This document shows positions 1-10,800 of a DNA stretch of 64,000 nt, piece by piece (positions within the stretch are counted from its first letter, which is position 1; the number at the start of each line of letters is the position of its first letter). The notes below the pieces were generated by a model, which searched no databases, was not told the DNA's origin, and saw only the letters and a list, made by a program, of their open reading frames with translations. The DNA is from Acanthochlamys bracteata (taxonomy: Eukaryota > Streptophyta > Magnoliopsida > Pandanales > Velloziaceae): NCBI GenBank assembly GCA_019914995.1, contig CM034138.1, forward strand, positions 5,896,535 through 5,960,534, read 5' to 3'. Both the position numbers and the translations under genes were made by a program.

Positions 1-1505
1 ACATGTGAGAAGAGTCAGATGAACTGGATGAAAGAGAATATGATGGTGTTAGAAATTGAACATCAGAAAGTGAAGAGGAAAAATAAGGAGAGTCCTCAAG
101 AAAAGTGACGTGACGAGAAATACGAAGTCGGCGTACTGTGGGATCATAACATCGATACCACTTATGTTCCGAACTAATGCTAAGCAAGATACACTTGACT
201 GATCGAGCAGTCAATTTTGTCCGCTCAGTCGGAGGAAGTAGAACAAAACAAGTGCACCAAAAAGTGCGGATCATACTATAGTCTGGAGAAAATAAAAATA
301 AACTCTCATGAGGTGTCTTGCCAGACAAAACAGATGACGGAGTAATATTGATAAGATTAATAGAGGTAAGAATAGCTTCTGCCCAAAAGATTTGAAGAAC
401 TGAAGAGGAGAGCAAGAGAGAGCGAGCAGTTTCAAGAATATGATAATGCTTACGTTCCGCTACTCCATTCTGTTCAAGTGTATAAGGACAAGATTGTTGA
501 AAAAGGGTGCCTTGAGACTGTAAGATGGATCTCATAGTAGAAGATGTATATTCACGAACACCGTCAGAACCAAAAATCTTAATTCGAGTATTAAACTGAG
601 TATGAACCATAGTGCTGAAAGTGTTATATATGGTAGAAACTTCAGAACGATTGCGGATAAGATAAACCCAAGTGTAACGAGTATAGTCATCAATGAAACT
701 CATATAGTAAACAAAATCATTCATAGATAGAATTGGAGCTGGTCCCCAAATATCAGAATGAACTAGATTAAAAGCATGAGAAGTTTTAGATAATTTTGAT
801 GAAAAGATAAAGCTGAATATTTTGTCAACTTACAGCTAGTACATGAAGATAAAGGAGAAAAAAAACTCGCCCAATAGCTCCACTATCTATGAGACTCTTT
901 AAACGAGATTCAAAATATGACCTAAACGTCTGTGCCACAAATCAGCAGCAGACACAACAACAGTAGCACAACTAAGATTTAAAGTAGTCGAAAAAGAAAG
1001 ATGGAGATACTCTAAGTGATACAGTCGCTCCTTTTTACGAGCATGACCAATCGTTTGGCCGGTACGAGGATCCTGCACAGAACAGGTAAGGAAATCAAAG
1101 ACAACAATAAACCTATTTTCACAAAGAGAACTGAGTGAGATTAGGTATAGGGTGAGATGAGCAACATGTAAAATAAAGGGTAGACTGAGAGAGTCAGAAA
1201 TAACGGAGCCAGATTAGAGTGATGGTTAGTTGAGAGCCATCAGCAGTATGTAAAGATGGAAAGTTTGGTGGTAAAGATGTCGTGTCAGATAATAATGATA
1301 GATTAGAAGTCATATGATGAGATGTACTAGAATCTAAAATTCAAGAGAAAGACATACTAGGAGCGGCGGAAGAAGTAGAGGCAGATGAACCAGCAAAAAT
1401 GGATTGTCGCTGAAGTTGAAGTTCTATCTGAGCAAGACGATGGTGAATATCCGTTTAGTCATTGGTGATAGACTGCGAGATAGGAACAGCATCAACAATA
1501 TTCGC
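1..1505 (-). pseudogene. copia pol fragment: protease, GAG-pre-integrase, integrase core
   Basis: The minus-strand translation shows a protease-like LDSSTSHHMT at about 1340-1310, where the family has D-S-G-A, so the catalytic triplet is already mutated. Next comes LWHRRLGH (about 930), the signature of the GAG-pre-integrase domain. The integrase core follows, with IDDYTRYTWVYLI near 690-650, a second acidic block SDGVREYTS near 565, and EQNGVAERK near 475, whose last E is the expected catalytic glutamate. TAG, TAA and TGA stops lie in the frame between gag and protease (about 1495-1350). Reverse transcriptase and RNase H would lie left of base 1. Confidence 0.85.
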
Positions 1506-2147
1506 CTATGCAACTGGAGGGCGAGTAGTGGAAGAATCTTTCGCCTTCTTCCGCTCCCGATACTGAGTAAGTAAATGTGGGTGAAGCTGAAAACAACCAT
1601 CCACAGTATGACCCGATTTCTTACAATGAGTACAGAATGATTGCTGACGAGAATGGAAAGAATTCCTGCGAGAATGAGCACCAGTGTCTCCTGAAGTGGA
1701 AGGTGAAGTGCATGAAGATGCAGCAAATACTGTAGCTGAACAAAGAGTCAAGGTGGGTACCGTCATCAAAAGAGACTGTAAGCGAGTCTCCTCGGCAATG
1801 AGCTCAGAAGTTGCAATAGTTAAAGTCTCCCAATAATGCAGTAGTCGGGATGTCTTCAAGATGTGGTCGAAGAGATCGATCAACAGATACAATGATAAAT
1901 GCAAGAATTCGTTCATCACGATCATCCCAAATGTCCTACGCAATACGAATGTTATCTTTATCTCAATAGAAGCATCATCTGGTGGTAAGAGAGGACGCTG
2001 AATAGAGCCATCAAGATGACCAAGAAGACGACGTCCACGAAGAATAGTTCTAACTGAAGCAGCCCATTCCGCCCAATCATCAGTAGTACTCAAAGAAAAG
2101 TCCGTGGATGTCGGTAGAAAGTTCCGAAAGAACTCATGCGAAGGCAT
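1506..2147 (-). pseudogene. copia gag with CCHC zinc knuckle
   Basis: An open frame of 213 codons starting at the ATG complementary to 2145-2147. The N-terminal half has the tryptophan-containing block of plant copia gag proteins (DDWAEWAASVR). Near residue 180 is a retroviral-type zinc knuckle CTHCKKSGHTVDGC, spaced C-x2-C-x4-H-x4-C. In the element's life cycle this protein would package its RNA into cytoplasmic virus-like particles. The frame ends at a TAG that the downstream copia-like sequence reads straight past, so this stop probably arose by mutation rather than being a natural gag end. Confidence 0.85.
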
Positions 2148-2551
2148 CACTAAAATATATATATTTTTTTTTTCTGAAACGGGCCGGGCCTACATTTTTG
2201 CGGGCGGACCGGTGGAATCTAGGATTGGTGGCCGATTGGATCGGGTTGGCGAGCCCCCTGGTTGAGTCGGTCGGGAATGGCGGCAATAGCGGCGGCGGCG
2301 GCGAAAGCTGGCAAAACGCAACGACTAAGCGGCGCGAGAAGCGAGAACGGAGAGTCTGGCGGGAAAAAAAGCGGGCCGCGGCGACAAAAAATCGGCGGCG
2401 ACGATCAAGACGGCAGTGGAAATCGGTGAAATCAGCGGTGGCGATGGACCAACGGAGGAGTCGGCGGTAACGAAGAGATGAAAACAAGCACAGCAGCGAC
2501 GAAAATTACAGCGGCGGTGTAGGAGAGGAAAACGACGGCAGCGTGCTAGGG

Positions 2552-2576
2552 TTTTTTTTTTTTTTTTTTTTTTTTT
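2552..2576. repeat. homopolymer T25 tract in the copia leader
   Basis: An uninterrupted run of 25 T on the plus strand, so A on the strand of the element. It lies in the leader between primer-binding site and gag, next to GC-rich sequence. Length is likely to vary between individuals and between reads. Confidence 0.9.
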
Positions 2577-2710
2577 CTTGATTGATTGCTGGTAAAGAGG
2601 GGGAAAAAAATTTTATGTGTAAAAAAAAAAATTTGATGAAATTGATGAAGATGAAAAATTGAAAAGAAAAAATCAATTATGTGTAGAAAAAAAAATTTTT
2701 TAAATCAACT

Positions 2711-2723
2711 TGGCTCGATACTA
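2711..2723 (-). other. candidate tRNA-Met primer-binding site
   Basis: On the minus strand the 13 bases read TAGTATCGAGCCA. The usual plant copia site, complementary to initiator tRNA-Met, is TGGTATCAGAGCCA, so this is a match with one substitution and one missing base. It sits directly after a sequence ending in CA, which is what the end of a 5' LTR should look like. Confidence 0.65.
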
Positions 2724-3120
2724 TGAAACAATTGATAAAAAAATAATAATAAAATTAAGTATAATAAATAATGATCATTAGAATTTACACGTACGGATAT
2801 TTATAAAATACATATAATAAGCTTGTCTCACATATAATCCGATAATACAGTCTAATAAAAATTAACAAATTAATATATGAACGTTTCAAATTTTAAATAT
2901 GATAAAAATAAATAAAATTCGAAGTAATTAAGACACGCTTCTTCAATTCTAAAACGTTCTTCTCGATCGATGCAAAAACAAATTAGTAGAAATTTCTAGT
3001 GAATTGCAAAACACCTGCAAAGAGTTTATGGATATGAATTTTGTGTAAGGTAGTTAAGTTTTGGGAAGTCTATTTATGACCGTTTTGTTGGTAACTTGGG
3101 TTTTGAAAATCTAATTAACA
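2724..3120 (-). repeat. candidate 5' LTR of the copia element
   Basis: On the minus strand this 397-bp stretch begins TGTTAATTAG and ends TTGTTTCA, giving the TG...CA ends of an LTR, and it abuts the primer-binding site. The inner border is well supported by that site. The outer border (3120) rests only on the TGTT start and could move. The partner LTR is outside the window. Confidence 0.5.
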
Positions 3121-4370
3121 TTTAATACTTCTTAAAATTTTTTTATTTCCTCGAGAGCATTATATTTTAATAATGATAAATATTTTTGTGCCACTCATTT
3201 TGTATATTATATTCAGGTTTTATTTATTTAAAAATCTACTACTTCCCTACTTGACCATTAACTTTTTAATGTCAAGATACCTTTTAATACAAAAAACTTT
3301 ATTATTTCATTTATAAATTTTTCAATAGTTTATTGACAAAATTATACTAAAAGTTTCTTTTACAAAAATAGTTGTATTAATCTAATTTCAAAAGCCATAA
3401 ACTTTTACAAATACACTATGTAATATAACGATTAGTTGTCATTTAAATTATTATGCTTATTAATATAAAAATATTTTTTTCAAATCTTTTGGATATCATT
3501 AATAACATATACACACTGCTATAAAATTTTGCATCATGCGCATCTTTTATCTAACTTTTTTGGTCATCTTCGTATCACTGAAACTTTATTCCTGCGGGCG
3601 TTTTAGCATTACCTTTTTAAAAGTTTTTTAAATTTTAAATTTTATATTTTTAAATATATTTTTTATTATATTAAAAAAAATTATTTAAAAATTTTTAGAA
3701 ATATAATAAAATGTTTATTACTTATTATTATTATTTTTTTTAAATCAAAACTTATTATAAAAAAATACTTTTTATTAAAAAGAACTTTATTTAAAAAGTA
3801 CTCATAGAAGCCACCGCGTACTGAGTTATTTTCTTGGTGTGTATGAATGCCTGCATAATACGTAGTAGTATCTCGCTTTGCATGCAAAGAAGAAAATAGA
3901 AAGAACAGGGAACGTGTTCAATTTGGAGAAGAAAAAAGGACACCTTCTGGCACAAGCAAACTGTTTTTCTTATCAATTCGAAATGATAATGAAATCAATC
4001 ATGTTATGTACTAGTACTGTAAATGAAAATGAAGTCCAGCATGATACGATCTATGGCAGCACTGTTGTCATCACATACACTGCAATCAGCAAACATAAAT
4101 CAGAAAATATTTTTAAAAAGCTTTTCTAAGTTTTTAAATAAAAAATATATTCTACTTTTTATTTTAAAAAATAATTAAACAAATAATAATAAGATTTTAT
4201 AATATAAAATTTTTTATATTTTTTAAAATTTTAAATAATTATATTAAATATTATAAAAAATTATTTTAAAATATAAAATAAAAAAAAGTTATTATAATAA
4301 AATTCTAATTAAATATATTGATTTCACATTGAATTTACAGGTCGGATTGTGATCTATAAAAAAAAAGTTG
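3121..4370. other. AT-rich intergenic stretch, no gene seen
   Basis: Two very AT-rich blocks (about 3600-3790 and 4100-4320, largely runs of A, T and TTTAAA-like words) flank a more balanced core at 3800-4090. The layout suggests an old AT-rich transposable element, but I could not define inverted ends. Short open frames here have no recognisable domain. Confidence 0.4.
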
Positions 4371-4867
4371 ATGCAAATGGTTTGTGAAGAGAGCTCTGGA
4401 CAGGCCTCGAGAAAAATTTTCAACTAAAATAGGTAACCACAATAATTGTAATAGAAAGACATGAACATGTAGTACAAGTTATTCCAGAAATACAATTTGA
4501 ATTTAGATTCGGCAAACTACAATGCATAACCACATAGATTTATTTGAAAACAAACGAGTAAAAATGCACTATCCATGATGGATTTCGATAAATTGGCAGC
4601 CTGTTTCAAGTAAACATAGCATTTTAGATGCTGAACATAACATAGACCAATCCTGAAAGTATAGCAGGTTAAATCGTTTGACCTAACAGAGGCTCTCCGC
4701 ATGCAAATCTTAGTTAACTGATCGTCCCCCAGCTTCCTCTTTGTTGCAACATGGATGCATCCTCCTTGGTCATAATTTAATCGCATCACTGTTTTTCAAA
4801 CCCAAACATACCACACATTGAGAGAATATCGTTTGTAACTTTAAAATTGTCTGTTCTGGCATCAAAA

Positions 4868-6692
4868 TTACTCCACCACAACATTCACTAGCTCATATTC
4901 CACCAATGACAAATTGTTATCCTGTTTCACAGTAAAATCAGCAGGATCCATAACTTCTATACGGCCCCACTTGTCAACGGCAAGCCTCATAGATCCCTTG
5001 AACATTTCAACCTTGGCATTCCGCAAAATCACCTTTGTGCCAGGCTTCATAATATCCACTGCAAACTAATACATTTTAGTTAAAAAATGATGAAAATGGC
5101 AAAAAGATAATATTCAAATCAAGATATGCGCTCATAAACTCAGTTACAAACTTCACGAGTTACATGAATTAATATGTCCAATCATACACAAAGGTAACAA
5201 AGCTATATGTTTAAGAGCAGACGACTCCTCTTCATTTGAGACAAATAAAGGGCTTCAGTACTGCTGTGTTATAAGATATGCTTCCACAAAATTTGCCATC
5301 TGCATATGCAGAGCTAAATGTCTAAACAGCACGACTTGTCAAAAGTTCAATTTGTCTATAAATAGTATGACTCCTGTGAAGCATATAAAAAATGAATGGT
5401 CTCAGAACAATGTGATTTGCCTTCATTTAAGAGAGTTCAGTACGTGAGAATGCCAAAATGGTTCTGTAGCCAAGATCTATAACTTCTACGATCTTGAGTC
5501 TTATGAGCATATGCAAGGGCGCTCAAAATATGACAGCTCCCATTTGGAGAGAGATGCATGCTTATATTTAATGAATAAGGATGATAAGTGGAGCATCGGC
5601 TTAGAAAAAAATGGCATACTACAGGTGAAAAGGTTTTTCAAAAACAACATACTAGGCAATTACTTTAATGCTAACCATTCTTCTAGACTACAAAGGATAA
5701 ATAAAACCAAAACCAAGAACTTAAACTTAAAAGAAGTGCTTCACCAATTGTGAAGAGAAAGCAAGAATAGAGGAAGCTCAACCATCAAAATTCTAGATAC
5801 TTCCACAAGAATAGGCAGATAAATGATTATCATACTCCCTTCAACCGTACTCTAGAAACAAAGCTTCAATGTTATCCCCATTAGCTCCAAGCTCAACTAC
5901 TTTGGTAAGGTAAAAAGATCTCAACTATATTGACCTAGTGTTCTTGTCATCAACCAACAGAGAAACAATTAGTCACATAAGAAATGACATTACAACATAC
6001 AATAGCCCTGTTACGGATGCAGCTAACTACCTGAAACTAATCATATGGCAAGGTAATCGAAGAGTCTTCTAATACCAAAAGCCATTTCATCATAAACCTC
6101 TTAATGAGGATCATGTTGGATTTTACTGGTGTTGCAATATAAGATTACTACATACCCAATCAATAAATTAGGTTTACACATAGTTTAAGTTTTAGATCAC
6201 GCCGAATGCTTTGGATATCCAATTTGAAGCTCCACATATACAGCCCACCAGATAGATCTACTCTCTCATTTCAGGGCCAAGACGGTTTACATACTACTTA
6301 CTACCCACACATGCATCATGAAAAACCAAAACCTGACCATATCATTAATCAGATGAATCATGTGCTTGGTACATCGTCCTATTCACTTATTAAAAACTTC
6401 CATTGACATATCTATCCTTTCTCTGAATGCAACAAATTTAATAACTCAAAGTTGAGTAAACTAGAAAAGCAGTACGCATACCTTGCTCATTCCTGGCAGT
6501 AAAAACTATTACTCCAGTCTCATCTCCAACTATACATTCAGCAAGTCTCATCATCATGCGACCTTGAACAGCTGTTTTTACAATTTTAGAATGAATAACC
6601 TTGACAGTGAGCGTATGTCCACTAGTGGCAGGCCGAAGCTGATCAACCTTAACAAAGACTGGCTTTCTTTTTTCCATATGGGACTCTGCCAT
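4868..6692 (-). CDS. OB-fold nucleic-acid-binding protein (At4g28440-like)
   Basis: Two coding exons, 6692-6482 and 5058-4868 (stop TAA at 4870-4868), joined with GT-AG borders inside a valine codon, give 133 aa. Exon 1 encodes KPVFVKVDQLRP and the OB-fold strands ending VGDETGVIVFTARNEQ. Exon 2 encodes GTKVILRNAKVEMFKGSMRL, RLAVDKWGRIEV and the ending YELVNVVVE. This matches the plant family of small single OB-fold proteins related to the SOSS-B/replication protein A fold, typified by Arabidopsis At4g28440 (about 150 aa). The glycine-rich loop after strand 3 is shorter here (VQGRMMMR). Family members are thought to bind single-stranded DNA or RNA; the cellular role is not established. The start is the only ATG before the KPVF motif. 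A 5'UTR intron is likely (donor after 7473, acceptor before about 6704), which puts the transcription start near 7580. Confidence 0.9.
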
Positions 6693-7472
6693 TTTTCCAA
6701 GGTCCTTGAAACATATATCCGATCAGTCAAGACCAAAAAAAAAGTTGGAAGTCAATGCATACTATTTCTCTCAATACATTAATCACATTGTATCTTCAGA
6801 TTACAGGAAAACTAATTCCTTCCTCTAACACATACATTTTTACAATAACTGAAAGTAATGAGCTTTTGCATGGAAGCCGCATACATATATAGACCTCACA
6901 ATCTTTATCTCCAATGATTTCACTTATTGATTCACAATATGATCTAAATTGAATAAGGCAGGGATGCATACTTTTAATTAAAACTATTAAAATATTTTTA
7001 CATTGAACTTATTCAAATAAAGCAATCAAATTGCCCGTTTGATTATGTCAATCCAGTATTACATACAAACAAGCCTAGCTAAAGAGTCGCTAGATTCAGT
7101 TTGTATTAGGGAAAAAAACCAAACAAACAAACTACAAAGTGTGAGAAAAAAATGCAATAATAGCAAAACAGCCACATGTATCTTATTTATATCAATGATA
7201 GTTAACATTATTGAAATGGGGCTAAAACCCAATAATTATAAAAAATTAAATTATGTAGAATTCCTAATGAGATGTGCATCTTAAAATATGTAGGGTATGC
7301 GAGCGATCAACATCACGATTCAGGAAGCCAACAAGCAAGAATCCAACAATTAATTTACTACTTAATGAGAAACTAAAACAACGAAAAACAAAAAGAATCA
7401 CAATGAGATGATTTATCTTATATGGATTAAATAATTTGTAACTAACTCAAAATCAGGAAAAAGAGCGCATAC

Positions 7473-7580
7473 CTGTGTTTTCCTTTTTTTTTTGTTCTTC
7501 TAAGAAGATAGACGCTACGGATCGGTTGCGTCTAATAAATAAATCGACAACAAGGAAACCCTAGCTAGAAACAAACCTAG
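7473..7580 (-). other. probable 5'UTR exon of the OB-fold gene, with telo-box
   Basis: On the minus strand a clean donor CAG|GTATGCGC ends this exon at 7473; a plausible acceptor (TTTCAG-like, ending at about 6705) lies just before the ATG at 6692. The exon contains ctagggttt (plus-strand AAACCCTAG at 7556-7564), the telo-box found near the starts of many plant translation and replication genes. The 5' border is estimated from the TATA-like box at 7612-7620. No transcript evidence is available here. Confidence 0.5.
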
Positions 7581-7844
7581 TAGCTAAATAAATCGGCGAT
7601 TGATAAAGGACATATATAGCCTCTGATGTTCAGGCTGTTTGACATAATTTATAGGGTATTAATGTCATTCCCAAGGAAGTTCATATTTCATAAACTTTTA
7701 ATAGAAGACCCTATCCGCAAACATATAGTTTTCTTTTGGTAATTTGAAACCCTTGAAGGTTTCTTCTTCAACTTAGAGGGTCCTCGTCTAGTTGTGGTTT
7801 TCCTACTCGAGAACAGAAGCAGAAGAAGAACAAAAACAGTCGCC
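7581..7844. promoter_or_regulatory. compact head-to-head promoter, OB-fold gene / FTB
   Basis: The minus-strand gene probably starts near 7580 and the plus-strand FTB coding region starts at 7845, so both must be driven from about 260 bp. Minus-strand CTATATATG at 7612-7620 is a good TATA candidate for the OB-fold gene. On the plus side I see only weak TATA-like words (for example CATATAG near 7718). The FTB start codon has a strong context (GTCGCCATGG). Confidence 0.5.
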
Positions 7845-10800
7845 ATGGATTCTTCTTCTGCTTCTGCTTTAAGAGAACAACAACAGCAGCAGAAGGAGGA
7901 GGAAGGGGAGATATGTAGTAGTCTAACAATCACACAGCTTGAGCAATTGCGTGTGGAGATGAAGGTTGCTGAGATTTACCAAGTTCTTGATGGAGTTGCT
8001 CCACACACCCAATCACTCTTGTAAATATTTTTCTTCCAATCAATATTTCGGTCAGATCAACTTTTAGTTAGTTAAGATTAGCGGCTATTCTTGAAAAAAA
8101 TGATCTTTTTACTATTTCAATACTCACAATCCCTCATGTGCTTTTTGGATTAATCAGTTTTTTCTCAAGTCAATCTTGGGGGAGCTACTAGTAGTTTCAG
8201 TTGCTGAAACTTGTTTTACTGTTTCCATATTTCCAATCCTTCATGTAATATTTTTATTAATCTTAAGTGAGTTGTGAATAGCTGCAATTGCAATTGCCAA
8301 AGAAGTTGAGCTTTCAACTAATTAGTGTTTGGTAAAATTGATCTTGTGTGAGTGAAGATTAGGTGCAATTCTTGAAAATATTGATATTTTTACTATTTTC
8401 AGACACCAAATACTTAATTCCTCTTGTAATCTTCTCTCTTAATTAATCAGTTTTTGGAGATACTAATATCAAGAGTGTTGATTCTAGTAGCATTTCATGA
8501 GAAAATTGGCATTTGTATGTAGTGGTAGTATTGATTGAATAGAGAGGACATGAGTTCATCAGCTATATACAACATAGTCCCCCATACACCCAATTCCACT
8601 TCTAACTTTTTTCGCTCTCAATCTCTAGTGCGTTAAAAGTAGTTGCAGTTGTTGAAAAGTTGATCTTTTTACTGTTTCCCTTTGTAAGGTAGCATCAATT
8701 GAATAGAACACAACTGGGTTTATTTCAATTTAGAGTTTGACTGTGCCCGAAAATCTAGTTTATTAACCTCATGTAGTCCCGCTCTCTTTCTCTCTCAATT
8801 TATCCTCAAGTTAATCCTGCTGGATGGAATAATTTTTTACTCTTTGAACATTCGTCTTCTTTATTTTCCTTTTTTGCCCTCTCTTTATATCGGTAGTAGT
8901 TATAGTTTGAACCATGGTTTGGATTGTGATTCTCAGAGCTGTATTTCCTTTTGTCTTCACTGGTAAGTATTGATTGAGCAAGCAAAAACCCTACTCAGTT
9001 CCTTACCCTGTTTACTTGTGGATATAATAATGGGCTTGTACTGCTGTTTAGTAGAGCGTACTGGAAACAAAAAAGTCGACAGTATAAAAATGTTAAAGAG
9101 TTACCAGTAGTGACAATACCTAAGCACTTACCATATCTTATAGAGTAGATCTGAATCTATCACCTTTGAGCAAATTAGTTTTGGATAAGTTAAGATTGCT
9201 GCAATTCTTGAAAAGTTTGAATATAGTTTTGTTTCAGGCTTTATGCTTGTGATGTAGTAGTATTGATAGATCTGAAAGCCATGCTCTTTTCATTATGTTT
9301 GTCTCCCTCTTGCTTGATTCCCCCTTGAGTGTTTTCCAGTGGGATAGAATGAGTTGTTTCACCTTTTTTTTCTTTTCTGTTTCAATTGGTGGTTCTTTAT
9401 AGGTTAAACAATAGTTGGCATTGTGATTCTCCTAGTTGTGAGTCAAGCTAGCCTATTTCGGTTCCATGCCTCTAAAGGATTTGTTTGTAGTTATCTTGTA
9501 GTTATAAAGCTAGTTCAAAAGAGACTACAGGAAAATAATAGTGGATAATGCTTAAGAGTTATCAGTAGTGAGGATACTTAGGTGCTTATCCACATGCTGC
9601 AGGATATATCCCTACAATTTAGAAGACAATGTAAGAGAAAAAAAATAAATTTGTTGCCAGTATTCACATTCTACATCTAAGTTCCTCTAAAGATTGATAA
9701 AAAATTGAATGGTACTTTGGCAAGACAGACAGTGCCCATTCAAGTTCTTCATAGACCTAGTTATAACGATAGCTCTAATAAAGGTCATGCAGAGTCTATG
9801 CAGTATATTATGTACATGTTATAAACAGTGAGCTCAAATATGCTCCCCACTCCCTCCTTACACCCCTTTCCTTTATGTATTAGACACTTTATTAAAAATG
9901 AAGTTGTAGTATAGGTGTTCTGAGTATTTGATAAGAACTAGCCAGCAACCCGTTACTGTTTCCTTGCTGCATCTTATGCATTTCTATTGGAGCTAGCTTA
10001 ATAATAAATTTTATTATATATGTAAATGCGGTTTTTGTTACACTGTTTAACAATTGAAGTTAAGCATGCTGTTGTTGCAAATCATGTAGCCGTCTTTTAT
10101 ACTTAATATGCTTCCAAGCTTGACATTTAGAAGTTTGGTCTTGTAGGCTGGAGATTTGGCGTGACAAGCACATGGAGTTCTTCATGAAAGGTCTCAATCA
10201 ACTTGGACAAAGTTACCAAGTCCTAGATGCCAAGTAAAGCTGTACTTTTGTTAATAGAAAACTTGTTTCCATGATAGAAAGTGTCTTCATCTTTATTTCT
10301 GTGTAGATCCATTTCTTTATAGTTCATTATTTTACTGCAGCCGGCCTTGGCTATGTTATTGGATAATTCACTCAGTTGCTTTATTGGGTGAGGTTCTTGA
10401 TTCAGAACTTGAAAACAACATGGTGGATTTCTTGTCTCGGTGTGAGGTCTCTGCAAGTTCCTTAAACCTACATGTTTCTATTGTGGTCACTGCTGTGAAC
10501 TAAATTACAACAGTTGTCATGCCTCATGCTGTTATTTTGGAATCTTGCTTGGTGTTGTCTTTATGCTAGAAGAGATTGTTTAGTCTATGCTCTATGCCGG
10601 GAGTCTAGTTTTCCTTTTTGTTGATGTAGTTTTTAACTTCCCTCTTATTAAGTGATGCTTGAATTTGCTAGATTCTAGAAATTCATCAGCAAGATTGTCT
10701 GGTTGTCAGCATCGTTTCTATGAGTGGCAGTGATAAGTTGTTGACAATTGCAGCCAGTGTTAATGGACATTGTTGTCTTCAATTGAGCATTCATCACCAA

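Larger units (their letters stand above)
1..3120 (-). mobile_element. Ty1/copia LTR retrotransposon, decayed, truncated by window edge
   Basis: Read on the minus strand from 3120 downwards the order is: candidate LTR (3120-2724), primer-binding site (2723-2711), GC-rich leader (2710-2148), gag with a zinc knuckle (2147-1506), protease-like stretch (about 1340-1300), GAG-pre-integrase domain (about 1030-900) and integrase core (about 700-1). This gag-protease-integrase order, with reverse transcriptase expected beyond base 1, is that of Ty1/copia. The frame carries several in-frame stops, so the copy cannot make its polyprotein. The second LTR and the target duplication lie outside the window, so exact borders are not confirmed. 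Confidence 0.85.

Noticed and set aside
2108-2487. Overlapping frames on both strands, Arg-rich, in the GC-rich copia leader
   Set aside because: Low-complexity translations of a GC-rich stretch with no domain; they lie between primer-binding site and gag.
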